Made by a program: the position numbers and the translations under genes. From Palsa-883 sp963847615 (GTDB taxonomy: Bacteria > Pseudomonadota > Alphaproteobacteria > Acetobacterales > Acetobacteraceae), in NCBI GenBank assembly GCA_963847615.1, contig CAWKAN010000036.1, forward strand, positions 1-64,000: DNA of 64,000 nucleotides. Reading direction: 5' to 3'. The notes beneath the pieces were generated by a model that searched no databases, was not told the DNA's origin, and was given only the letters and a program-made list of their open reading frames with translations. Positions 55,792 through 64,000 of this stretch are shown piece after piece (position 1 is the stretch's first letter; each line of letters begins with the position of its first letter).

Positions 55792-56313
55792 ATGCGTAAC
55801 ATCGCCGAGCCTTGTGCACTGCTGTTTACTTTGGCCCTCGGCGCAGCGTCGGCGCAGACCAGCGTGCCGCTGACGCCACAGGGCGTGCAGCCGGGCGCCA
55901 CCCCGGTGACCGGTGCCCGGCCGGATAATGACATCGGCACCGGCGCGTCGCTGCCGCTTGGCACCACCGCGAGCAACATCGACGCGGCCGACACCAGGTC
56001 GCTGATCGCGACGAACCTGCCGTCGCCAGATCTTCCAGCGGACGCCCCCGCGCAGGCCTATTTGATCGCTGCCCGCAACTCGCTGGATGCCGGCAAGACC
56101 GGCGAGGCGCAGCAGTCGCTCGAGATGGCGGAGACCCGGCTGCTCAATCGATCGGTGCCGCGCTCGGAGGCAGACACGCCCAGCACCGACCCGGTGGTCG
56201 CGCAGATCACGCAGGCGCTGCGGGCGCTGGCGGCAGGCGACAATCCACGCTGCCTGTCGTTGATCGGGGCGGCGATCCCGAACGCGGCGGCGGCAGAGTT
56301 GGCGTCGAACTGA
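55792..56313 (+). CDS. Secreted hypothetical protein
   Basis: A 173-residue protein with a signal peptide (MRNIAEPCALLFTLALGAAS, cleavage near SAQT). The mature part has a Pro/Thr/Gly-rich N-terminal region and a helical C-terminal half (AYLIAARNSLDAGKTGEAQQ and SLEMAETRLLNRSV), reminiscent of tetratricopeptide-like helices. A strong ribosome site (aggagg) lies 7 bases before ATG 55792. I do not know a family name. Confidence 0.7.
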   Translation: MRNIAEPCALLFTLALGAASAQTSVPLTPQGVQPGATPVTGARPDNDIGTGASLPLGTTASNIDAADTRSLIATNLPSPDLPADAPAQAYLIAARNSLDAGKTGEAQQSLEMAETRLLNRSVPRSEADTPSTDPVVAQITQALRALAAGDNPRCLSLIGAAIPNAAAAELASN

Positions 56314-56591
56314 GGCCGCCGCTGTCCTCGGCGGGCGCTGATCGAACGTCCCATCCGGTTCATGCCCCTTCACCCGGCCGACGGCGGGACGGTCGGGCAA
56401 GACAAGGGTCGCTGGTGGATAAAATCAAACGAAAAAGTCCAGACGATTTGGCGGTTTTCCGCCAGAAAGGCCGGGCTGGCGGGGCACCAAGCGTTAGCTT
56501 CTATCCACTGGCACCGTCGTTCAGGAACTTTTCACGTGACATGGCAGGATGGAAGTTGCAGTATCGACACGTGCTGGATCAGTTCCGGGTT

Positions 56592-56705
56592 TCCGGCAGC
56601 ACGGTTTTCAAGCTTATACTCCGTGCACCGGCGCGTCTCGCGGTGCACCAGCCTTTGTCCCGCCGTGCACCGGCTGCCCTGCCTTGCACGGCGGGATTTT
56701 TTGGC
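56592..56705 (+). ncRNA. Candidate small RNA or 5' attenuator
   Basis: A TATACT box at 56615-56620 is followed by two hairpins: 56623-56630 with 56641-56648 (8 bp), then 56659-56669 with 56685-56695 (11 bp, perfect) directly followed by a six-T run (56697-56702), a textbook intrinsic terminator. The motif gtgcaccg occurs in both stems, so alternative pairing is possible. The -35 box is weak. An ORF start lies 38 bases beyond the terminator. Confidence 0.5.
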
Positions 56706-56739
56706 TGCCCTCTTTTGACCCTGGAGTGAGCCCCTCAGC

Positions 56740-56796
56740 ATGAGCAAAAAAACGCTGGCCTTGCTGAGCTGTTCTCTGCGTGTCCCGCCGCTATGA
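56740..56796 (+). pseudogene. Truncated ORF after the attenuator-like hairpin
   Basis: ATG 56740 with ctggag upstream reads MSKKTLALLSCSLRVPPL and stops. It looks like the start of a secreted or membrane protein cut off close to the IS66 element. Confidence 0.3.
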
Positions 56797-57032
56797 GCCG
56801 TGGCCAACACCGGTCAAGCCGCCTTGCGTCCTGGGGATGTCTGGCGCCGGCCACCCCATCGCTGGCCGCCGCCCCATCGCGACTTCAGGCGTCAAGCCCC
56901 GTCGATTGGGCTGAGTTTTCGTAACACCCAAGCCCCCCTCGGGTGAGTCCGATTGGCGACAGCGGCTGGCTATTTTCTGGTCAGCCCTCGATGCCAATTG
57001 CGTTCGGAGCCGGACCATGAGTCAACGTTGGG

Positions 57033-58008
57033 ATGGCACCGTCTTCCGACCTATGGGCATTGATCGAAGGGCTTCAGCGAGAACTTGCTCAGCTGCGGGC
57101 GGAGAATGCCGCGCTGCAGCAGGAAGTCGCCGATCTGCGTCGTCAGTTGGGCAAGAACAGTTCCAACAGCAGCAAGCCGCCGTCGAGTGACGGCTTAGGC
57201 AGGAAGCCGCGGATCGCCGGCAGCCTGCGGGGCGTTTCAGGGAAGAAGAGTGGCGGGCAGCCCGGGCATCGGGGCGACACGCTGCGCTCGGTCGCCAGGC
57301 CGGACGAGATCGAACGCTACGCAGTGACGCGTTGCGAGCATTGCCAGGCGGCGCTGACAGCTTGGATGGCGACTTGGGTGGCGAAGCGGCAGGTGTTCGA
57401 TCTGCCGGAGCCTCGGCTGGAGGTGACCGAGCATCACGCCCCCATCCATACCTGCGCCTGTTGCCGCGGCGTGACGAAGGCGGCGTTCCCGCCGGAGGTG
57501 ACCGCGCATGTTCAGTACGGGTCGCGCATCAAGGCGGCGGCGGTCCATCTGAACGCGCAGCAACTGCTTCCCGAGGATCGTGTCGGCGATGTCATGCAAG
57601 ACCTGTTTGGCGCCTTGCGTCTGTGTCCGGCCAGCGTTGTCGCCTGGGGCGAGAAGAAAGCCGAAGAACTGACGCCGGTCGCGGCGCATATCGCCGCCTT
57701 GGTTGTCCAGGCGCCGGTGCGCAATCTGGATGCAACGGGGTTCCGCATCGGCGGCAAAACCCAGTGGCTGCAGAGTGCCTCGACCGCCGCGTTGACGCAT
57801 TACCGGGTGTCGGAAAAGCGTGGCGCGCTTTGGCCGACGCTGCAAGGCGGGGTCATCGTGCATGATCATTTCAAGCGGTATTTCACCCTGAAGGGTGTCG
57901 CACACGCGCTGTGCAACGCGCATCATCTGCGTGCGTTGAAAGCGCTGATGGATATCGAGAAAGCGCCGTGGGCAACCAAGCTGTCGCGGCTGCTGGTGGC
58001 GAGCCTGT
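57033..58008 (+). pseudogene. tnpC: IS66 transposase TnpC, interrupted by IS256
   Basis: About 325 residues of the IS66 large transposase. It has a coiled-coil start (LQRELAQLRAENAALQQEVA), the NSSNSSKPPSSDG linker and KKSGGQPGHRGDTL. The zinc-finger-like region follows, and the catalytic core begins in VRNLDATGFRIGG. Text ends after KLSRLLVASL at about 58008, where the IS256 element starts. The C-terminal DDE part is not found beyond the IS256, and tnpA and tnpB are absent. Confidence 0.85.
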
Positions 58009-58589
58009 CGGTAATTCTGTGTGCGGGGCATAACCGACGCAAAGGAGCGTATTATGCCGAGCAGAGCGAAGAAAATAGCGCGGGAGGTGGCCAAACTGCC
58101 GTCGATCCCGAAGGAACTGGTGGCGCTTTTCCTGAACGGCCCAATGACCGGCGAGGCGATCAATGAGGCTGGCCTGGCGTTCAAGAAGGCGCTGGTCGAG
58201 GCGGCGTTGAACGCGGAGCTGAGCCACCATCTGGGCTACGCGACCGGCGCGGATAGACCCGAGCTGGTCACCAACCATCGCAACGGCAACACATCCAAGA
58301 CGGTGCTGACCGGCGATGGCAAGATCAGGATCGACACGCCGCGCGACCGCGACGGCAGTTTCGAGCCGCTGCTGGTGCCCAAGCACGCCGGCGTTTCACC
58401 GGCTTCGACGACAAGATCACGGCGCTCTATGCGCGCGGCCTGACGGTGCGCGAGATCCGGGCCTACCTGCTTGAAACATATGACATCGAGGTGAGCCCCG
58501 ACTTCATCAGCACGGTGACCGACGGCGTGCTGGCGGAGGTGACGGCGTGGCAGATCCGGCCGCTGGAACCGGTCTATGCCGTGGTGTTT

Positions 58590-58615
58590 GGAGCCTGCCT
58601 CGGGCTTACCGAGGG
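58590..58615. other. Micro-palindrome 1 in IS256
   Basis: ggagcctgcctcgggcttac and cgagg replace about 3 bases before the catalytic Asp codon. The hairpin is cctcgg-gctta-ccgagg. Confidence 0.65.
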
Positions 58616-58880
58616 ACGCGCTGCGGGTCAAGATCCGGGAAGATGCGGTTGTGCGCAACAAGGCGATCTACCTGGCGCTGGGCGTGCGCCGCGACGGCAC
58701 GCGCGAGATACTGGGCATTTGGATCGAGACCACGGAGGGCGCCAAGTTCTGGATGAAGGTGTTCAACGACCTCAAGACCCGCGGCGTGGCTGACATGCTG
58801 ATCGCGGTGACCGATGGCCTGAAGGGCATGCCGGAGGCGCTCGGCGCGGTGTTCCCGGCGACCACGCTGCAAACCTGCAT

Positions 58881-58900
58881 CCCGGAACAAGTCCGGGGAC
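58881..58900. other. Micro-palindrome 2 in IS256
   Basis: cccggaacaagtccggggac lies within the TCIVHLIRNS motif. The hairpin is cccgga-acaag-tccggg. Net gain is about 17 bases. Confidence 0.65.
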
Positions 58901-59232
58901 GCATCTGATCCGCAACAGCCTTGACTATGCCAGCTGGAAGGACCGCAAGGCGCTGGCTGCGGCGTTGCGGCCGATCTATGCCGCACCCAGCGCCGAGGCG
59001 GCGCTTGCGGCACTCGATGCGTTCGAAGGCGGCGAGTGGGGGCAGAAATTCCCGACCGTGGTTGGCGCTTGGCGGCGGGCCTGGGACCGGGTGATCCCGT
59101 TCTTTGCGTTTCCGCCCGAGATCCGACGGGTGATCTACACGACCAATGCGATCGAGAGCGTCAATGCGCGGCTGCGCAAGATCATCAAGACGCGCGGCCA
59201 TTTCCCCAGCGACGATGCTGCGAGCAAGCTGA

Positions 59233-59254
59233 CCCTCGCCTTCGCAAGGGCAAG
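59233..59254. other. Micro-palindrome 3 in IS256
   Basis: ccctcgccttcgcaagggca and ag lies inside the KLTWLALRNI motif. Net gain is about 20 bases. Confidence 0.6.
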
Positions 59255-59370
59255 CCTGGTTAGCCTTACGTAATATTACCGCCGATTGGGGGAAAGCGGC
59301 GCACCACTGGAAGGAAGCGATGAACCAATTCGCGATCCTCTACGCGGAGCGCTTCACCCGGGACGCCTGA

Positions 59371-59941
59371 CGGATTGCTCCGCGTGCCGGCAACGGAGTA
59401 GCCCCTGCTTTGCCGTAGCATGGCGTCGTGCTCAGCCCGGTCAAATTGTGGGTCCTCGCCATGCTCGCCCCCAAGCGGGGGCTGCGCGTGGCTCCGGTCC
59501 CGCCGCTGCGCGGCGAATTTGACCGGGCTTGCGCGCGACTGCCCGGGAAATGCCAGGTCGGGACGAAGGAACAGGCGCCTTGATCGAACCAAGGAACATC
59601 CACCAGCACGCACCACACGCTTGCCGACAAGGTCAACCAGCGGCTACAAACACTTGCCCGGTGCGGGCAAAACGATGAACGCCTCGCACACAGAAATTCC
59701 GACAGGTCCGCCGATACCGCCGCGCATCTCCCTGGTCTCCTGCCTCCTCTTCCTTCCTCCGTGTTAAAATCTTGTTTGCTGTCTTGCGGATGATGCGCAT
59801 GCCTCGGACCAGTGGCGTCGTGGTTGATGCCCCAGACGGCCCACTGAACGACGATCAGGGCCTGGCTGTGTACATCCTAGACGGGGCGGCCATTCCCTAC
59901 GAACAGCCCAATCTCCACGTCCCGCCTTGCCGCCCCGGCCG
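59371..59941. other. Spacer, IS256 right end and debris
   Basis: No gene is seen. Text at about 59745-59790 (ctccgtgttaaaatcttgtt) is nearly identical to 62863-62882, a dispersed leader-type repeat. Confidence 0.4.
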
Positions 59942-61085
59942 CTACCCCCCGCCAAACGCCGGCATCACGTCGCGCGCGAACCAGCGCAACTGCTCCTCGA
60001 ACTCCGCCGGCGGCAGCCCCTCGGCCCAGTGGACCATGAAGTCCTCCAGCCCCGGATACTTCGCCTCGATCGACTTGATCCCGTCGATCACCTGCCCGGG
60101 CGTGCCGCAGAACCACGCCTTCTGCGCCACCCCGTCGCGCAACGACGGAATCCGCGACGGCGCCCCCGGTGTGCCCCAGGTCCGGCCCTGCGCGTCGGCG
60201 TAGCGCACGAAGCCGAACGGGGCGAACCATTTGTAGCGCTCGTCATGCGCCGGCTCGACGCGGCTTATCGCCTCCTCCTGGCTGCCGGCGAGATACAACC
60301 CGGCGCCCCAGACCATGTCCTCGCCCAACTGCTTCTGCCGCCCGTGCGCCGCGCAGGCTGCTTGGTAGGCGCGCACCACGTCGTCCAGGATCTTCTCGCC
60401 GTTCAGCGTTACCATCGCCTTCAGGCCGTATTTCGCCATCAGGTCGATGGTCCGGCCGCTCGCCACCGGCATGAAGATCTCCACCGGCAGGTGTTTCGGC
60501 CGCGGCACCACGGTGATCTCCTGCATCTGGTAGCCGCGGTACTCGACCGGCGGCGGCGCCTCGAAATACTTGCCCTTGAAGTGGAACGATTCCTCGTTGA
60601 AGCAGGTCAGCAGCAGCTGCAACTGCTCCTCGAAATACGCCGCGGTTCTTCTCCGCATCGATCAGCGGTCCGCCGAAGGTCTCCACCTCGCGCGTGTGGT
60701 AGCCGCGCCCGACGCCCATGATGACGCGCCCGTCGGTGACGATGTCGGCCATCGCGTAGTCCTCCGCCAGGCGGATCGGATGCCACATCGGCAGCACGTT
60801 GAAGCCGCAGCCGAACTTCAGCCGCTGGGTCTGCGTCGCCAGCCACAGCCCGAGCTGGATCAGGTTGGGCAGGCACTCGTAGCCCTCGTGCTGGAAATGA
60901 TGTTCGGCAGTCCACAGCGCGTAATACCCCGTCTCGTCCATCACCCGGGCGATGCGGCGCGCGGTCCACAGCGCCTCGCTCAGCCGCGCGGTGGGATAAC
61001 GCCGCTGGTTCGCCGGCGTGCCGGCCAGGCCGACATGGTCCAGCTCGATCTGCCCGACATACAGCACGTGGAATCGTTTGATCAT
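59942..61085 (-). pseudogene. LLM-class flavin-dependent oxidoreductase, one frameshift
   Basis: Two overlapping frames make one full luciferase-like protein of about 380 residues. It starts MIKRFHVLYVGQIELDHVGL at 61085, with YYALWTAEHHFQHEGYECLP, VLPMWHPIRLAEDYAMADIV and IMGVGRGYHTREVETFGGPL. Near 60649 an extra g (ccgcggcgta) shifts the frame; coding continues with YFEEQLQLLLTCFNEESFHF, VVPRPKHLPVEIFMPVASG and ends VMPAFGGG. Both halves are well conserved, so a sequencing error or very recent mutation is likely. If intact it is a monooxygenase of unknown substrate. Confidence 0.85.
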
Positions 61086-61203
61086 GTCACCGTCCGGCCT
61101 TTTCCCCCGGTCGCGCGGTTTGCGCGTACCCCCTCAGCGATGGCCGCAGTATGCCGCCCGGGACGCGCGCCTGTCACCCCGCCGGCCGGCCGGGGGATGA
61201 GAG

Positions 61204-61477
61204 GAAGGCTGGGGCTCCGCCCCAGACCCCGCCAAGGGGCGCTGCCCCTTGGAACCCCGCCAAGGGCGAGCCCTTGGAACCCTTCACTGGGAGTGGGGGG
61301 ATGGGGCGGGGGGATGGGCGTGAGGCATTGGTGCGGCCAATCGCCGCACCGACGCCTCACGCCCATCCCCCCGCCCCATCCCCCCACTCCCACGGATGGA
61401 GTTCCAGAGGCTCCGCCTCTGGTGGGGGTCCAGGGGGCAAAGCCCCCGGCGGGGTCTGGGGCGGAGCCCCAGCCTTC
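61204..61477 (-). repeat. Giant palindromic element, copy E
   Basis: 274 bp, same orientation as B and C. The core 61288-61392 is a near-perfect palindrome of about 105 bp with two mismatches, both transitions. The inner sequence is unique to this copy. The terminal repeats begin gaaggctggggctccgcccc. The element overlaps the 3' end of the SGNH gene. Confidence 0.9.
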
Positions 61478-62664
61478 GTCTGATCTTCCCGCATGTCCGC
61501 CAGGGCAACGGGGGGTGCCCGCGCCGTGCGCCCGAGCAGCGGGGCGAGCGCGCGTGCCAGCAGGATGGAATGGGCGATCTGGGATGCCTCGTTCAGGTGC
61601 AGCGGCGTATCGAAGAACGCCGCCGGCGGGTAGTGGCTGCGGTTGGGCAGCACCAGGAAGTCGCCGCCGTGGCGCAGATACACCGCCTCGATCGCGCGAA
61701 GCCGCGTCTGCGGGGGCGATGCGCCAGGCTGCGAGGTCGCCGGGCGCAACGCCACCGGTTGCGCCATCTGCGGCGGCGGCGACAGGTCGAGCCTGGTCGG
61801 CAACCCGCCGATCACCCGCACGCCGTGCGCCTTCGCCCAGGCCACGAAGCCCCCGATCAGGCTGGCGCCGTAGCCGTTGCGGATCGCGGCGGCCGAGGCG
61901 CGCGGCGCCAGCATTGCCGCCAGCACCGCCGGGCTGGTCCCGCCGCGCGCGGCGGTGTGCCCGACATGGTCGCCCCAGGCGTTGGAGCCGCCGTAGGCCG
62001 CGGCGCGCGGGTCGTGGAAGCCCACCGCGACCAGCGACATCTCGATCAGGCTCATCAGCCCGGCGCGCAGGTCGAAGGCGAACATCGCCGCCAGCCAGCG
62101 CCGCGGCGCCAGTTCGCCCAGCGTCGTCCAGTCATGGCGGAACATGATGGCGGCGTCCGGCCCCAGCGCGGTCGCGGGACGCCCGATCAGGTATTGCTGC
62201 TGCTCCATCGGCAGGTAGACGACGTCGCCCCGATGCAGCTGCGCGCGCCAGCGGGTGAACAGGTAGTCGAGGCCGATGCCGACCGCGACGCCGCCGTTGA
62301 CGCAGGGCAGGCCGAGCATCGGCTCGATCACCTGGCAGCGGTGCGAATAGGGGCCGTTGGAGCCGGCCAGGATCACCAGCTTGGGGCCATGGATCGTCGC
62401 CGCCCGCGCCAGCCGGGCGTCGAGCTCGCGGGCCAGGAAGCCCAGTTCCAGCGGCCGGTCCAGCACCGCGCCGAACAGCACGGCATACAGCGCCAGCGAG
62501 GCCAGCGCGGCGCACGCCAGGCGGCGGAATTGCCCCCCGGCCGGCGTGACCGCAGCGGCGTTGGCGACCTGGCGTGGTGTCCCACCGGTTCGCGGCGATA
62601 TCGTGTCGTCTTCGGTATGAATCCCGGACGCCGGGTCCTGCGCAAGCCAACAAGATGTCAACAC
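61357..62664 (-). CDS. SGNH-type/AlgX-like membrane-anchored protein paired with MBOAT
   Basis: About 435 residues, one N-terminal TM (LACAALASLALYAVLFGAVL) and a periplasmic domain. Visible motifs are LVILAGSNGPYSHRCQVIEP, with a Ser in the position of an SGNH nucleophile, and later HGVRVIGGLPTRLDLS and FFDTPLHLNEASQIAHSILL, whose His could complete a hydrolase or transferase site. The gene follows an MBOAT acyltransferase on the same strand, the usual pairing for O-acetylation of an exopolysaccharide. The last about 40 codons (KAGAPPQTPPGALPPGPPPE) are translated from palindromic element E, which has replaced the original end. The start is uncertain; GTG 62664 is the first plausible codon, upstream frame being repeat-like. 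Confidence 0.7.
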   Translation of the reverse strand: MLTSCWLAQDPASGIHTEDDTISPRTGGTPRQVANAAAVTPAGGQFRRLACAALASLALYAVLFGAVLDRPLELGFLARELDARLARAATIHGPKLVILAGSNGPYSHRCQVIEPMLGLPCVNGGVAVGIGLDYLFTRWRAQLHRGDVVYLPMEQQQYLIGRPATALGPDAAIMFRHDWTTLGELAPRRWLAAMFAFDLRAGLMSLIEMSLVAVGFHDPRAAAYGGSNAWGDHVGHTAARGGTSPAVLAAMLAPRASAAAIRNGYGASLIGGFVAWAKAHGVRVIGGLPTRLDLSPPPQMAQPVALRPATSQPGASPPQTRLRAIEAVYLRHGGDFLVLPNRSHYPPAAFFDTPLHLNEASQIAHSILLARALAPLLGRTARAPPVALADMREDQTKAGAPPQTPPGALPPGPPPEAEPLELHPWEWGDGAGGWA

Positions 62665-63035
62665 CGAGCAGCAAGGAGCCCCACGGAGGGCCGCGGAGAA
62701 AACCGGAACGGCGCTTCGCGCGCAGCGCCTTGCCGGCCTTGCGTCGCCGCGCGCCGCGGCTGGCGCGCGACGGGCGGGACGCCCAGCGATATTTGTTCTT
62801 GGGCCAAACCGGTCAACATCCCCGTGCCGCTCCGTGCGCTGCGTGGTTCTCCGTTCTTCCTCCGTGTTAAAATCTTGCTTGCTGCCTTGCCGAGGCGCCA
62901 CCGCCCAGGGGGTCCAGCGTCGCGTCCAGCGCCCGAAGCCAACCAACCAGTCAACCATCCGGACCCGGACCATTCCGTCCCCGCCGCGAGCCAGTTCGGG
63001 GACGGCGGCGCCGCGCCGCATCGCCTCGCCCATCG
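62665..63035. other. Spacer with leader-type repeat
   Basis: It contains ctccgtgttaaaatcttgct at 62863 and related text also near 59763. No gene is seen between the MBOAT stop and the SGNH start. Confidence 0.4.
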
Positions 63036-64000
63036 CTAGAACCGGAAATACAGGAACGGCGCCGCATAGGGCGCGAAGAACAGCGCCTGCACGGTGAAGG
63101 CGAACCCTGCCGTCAGCGCCCAGCCGCGCGCGCGCTCCGACAGTTCATGCACGTGCGGCAGCGTCAGCACGATCAGCCAGCCCAGCAGCAGGCAGGCCGA
63201 GACCTCCGGCAGGCTGAGCGTGCGGGCCTCGCCCAGCGACAGCAGCACCGGGACCGGGCGCGCGAGCGCGGCCAGCGGCGACCAGGCCTCGACGATCATG
63301 CGCGGCAGCGCGCAGCCGTTCAGCCCGGCCATGCCGCGCAGCATCCCAAGGCTCGCCGCCACCCCGTCGGCGCGGAACGGCACCCAGGCGACCACCACCG
63401 CCAGCAGCGTCAGCGCCTGGGCGAACGGGCCGGGCAGCCGCCAGCCCCGCGGCCCCGCCAGCCGGCTCCACAACCGGTGTATGATTAGATAAAGGCCATG
63501 CAGCCCGCCCCAGGCGACGAAGGTCCAGGCCGCGCCGTGCCACAGCCCGCCCAGCAGCATGGTCAGCATCAGGTTCACCCCGCGCCGCGCCTCGCCATGG
63601 CGGTTGCCGCCGAGCGGGATATACAGGTAGTCGCGCAGGAAGCGGCTGAGCGAGATGTGCCAGCGGCGCCAGAAATCGGCGATGTCGCGCGCCTTGTAGG
63701 GGCTGTCGAAGTTCAGCGGGAAGCGCACGTTGGCCATGCGCGCCAGGCCGATCGCCATGTCGGAATAGCCGGAGAAGTCGAAATAGATCTGCAGCGCATA
63801 GGCCAGCACGGCGTACCAGGCCTCGAGCAGGGTCAGCACGGTGCCGTGCGAGGCCGCCGCGAAGCCGGTGTCGGCGAAGCCGCCGAAGGTATCGGCCAGC
63901 ACCAGCTTCTTGCCGAGGCCGAGCAGGAAGATCGTCAGCCCGGCCGCCAGGTTCGCCGCGTCCGGCCGCGCCAGGCGGGGGGCCTGAAGCTGCGGCAGTA
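63036..64000 (-). CDS. MBOAT-family membrane-bound O-acyltransferase, 5'-partial
   Basis: The frame is open to the right edge, so the N-terminus is outside the window; about 320 residues are visible. AlgI/MBOAT signatures are ALQIYFDFSGYSDMAIGLAR, FPLNFDSPYKARDIADFWRR, WHISLSRFLRDYLYIPLGGN and the catalytic His in LLGGLWHGAAWTFVAWGGLH. Multiple TM helices follow. It transfers acyl (usually acetyl) groups across the inner membrane for polysaccharide O-acetylation, with the SGNH/AlgX-like protein downstream as partner. Confidence 0.92.
   Translation of the reverse strand, partial: LPQLQAPRLARPDAANLAAGLTIFLLGLGKKLVLADTFGGFADTGFAAASHGTVLTLLEAWYAVLAYALQIYFDFSGYSDMAIGLARMANVRFPLNFDSPYKARDIADFWRRWHISLSRFLRDYLYIPLGGNRHGEARRGVNLMLTMLLGGLWHGAAWTFVAWGGLHGLYLIIHRLWSRLAGPRGWRLPGPFAQALTLLAVVVAWVPFRADGVAASLGMLRGMAGLNGCALPRMIVEAWSPLAALARPVPVLLSLGEARTLSLPEVSACLLLGWLIVLTLPHVHELSERARGWALTAGFAFTVQALFFAPYAAPFLYFRF

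Larger units (their letters stand above)
56314..57032. other. Spacer with candidate RNA and IS66 end
   Basis: It holds the RNA candidate (56592-56705), a truncated ORF (56740-56796) and, from about 56814, the non-coding left end of the IS66 element. Confidence 0.5.
58054..59370 (+). pseudogene. IS256-family transposase with three micro-palindrome insertions
   Basis: It starts MPSRAKKIAREVAKLPSIPK after aaaggag. Motifs LSHHLGYATGADRPE, RFTGFDDKITALYARGLTVR, ITDGLKGMPEAL-type text and FFAFPPEIRRVIYTTNAIES identify IS256. The frame is broken by a one-base deletion near 58385 and by short hairpin-bearing insertions at 58590-58615, 58881-58900 and 59233-59254. The first lies immediately before the catalytic Asp of the FFDALRVK motif. 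The end is TGA 59368-59370. It is inserted in the IS66 transposase. Confidence 0.9.

Noticed and set aside
56592..56740. Known riboswitch upstream of the truncated ORF
   Set aside because: The hairpins and sequence do not match any riboswitch consensus I can recall; left as an unclassified RNA candidate.
62658..62954. ORF encoding KILTRRKNGEPRS-type text
   Set aside because: This is the translated form of a dispersed leader repeat also present near 59763, not a conserved protein.

Overview
The window is high-GC alphaproteobacterial DNA. GC-rich third codon positions, serC-serA, DHA2 exporters, Tat-type branched-chain solute receptors, a phosphonate operon and many GC-rich palindromes suggest Rhodospirillales, probably Acetobacteraceae. 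This comes from recognising protein families by eye, not from a search.

Layout. 1-5.4 kb is the 3' part of a giant surface-like protein built of about 220 octapeptides, expanded as near-identical 408-bp units. 5.6-13.8 kb is a carbon-metabolism block: 2-hydroxyacid dehydrogenase, two ThDP enzymes (one broken by about a dozen indels), an ABC receptor, acyl-CoA dehydrogenase and a frameshifted CoA-transferase. A nine-copy 141-bp satellite follows (14.0-15.2 kb), then a degraded GxxExxY gene. 16.8-23.7 kb holds a class I amidotransferase, a methyltransferase, a cupin, a third ThDP enzyme, a dihydroorotate-dehydrogenase-like protein and an LLM flavoprotein. 24.4-27.9 kb is a complete 2-aminoethylphosphonate operon (phnW-phnX-pbfA). 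28.4-34.3 kb is a candidate island bounded by the 3' end of tRNA-Ser(GCU) and a 17-bp copy of it; it carries a seven-bladed lectin-like propeller, an IS4 element and a dead IS256. 34.7-42.9 kb has an aldo-keto reductase, an ApbA/PanE-type reductase, two duplicated DHA2 exporters each with an 18-codon leader ORF, and between them a glutaredoxin-DinB fusion whose first active-site Cys codon is an in-frame UGA. 43-47 kb has a nicotinamidase, a broken HD protein, a GST and an IS1182 copy beside half a phospholipase D. 47.8-52.8 kb is serC-serA and a serine carboxypeptidase. 53-59.4 kb is accessory: an AT-rich membrane/zinc-ribbon gene, a secreted protein, a candidate small RNA or attenuator, and IS66 interrupted by IS256. 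59.9-64 kb has an LLM enzyme and an MBOAT/SGNH O-acetylation pair.

The most unusual material: (1) the UGA-containing glutaredoxin-DinB gene, a candidate selenoprotein; (2) five copies of a 274-294 bp intergenic element, each built around a perfect or near-perfect 105-120 bp palindrome whose inner sequence differs between copies yet remains self-complementary; (3) paired leader ORFs ahead of the duplicated exporters; (4) 20-30 bp hairpin cassettes inserted in transposase motifs; (5) the structured 141-bp tandem array. Several genes carry isolated single-base G/C insertions, so assembly error must be considered wherever a frame is broken.
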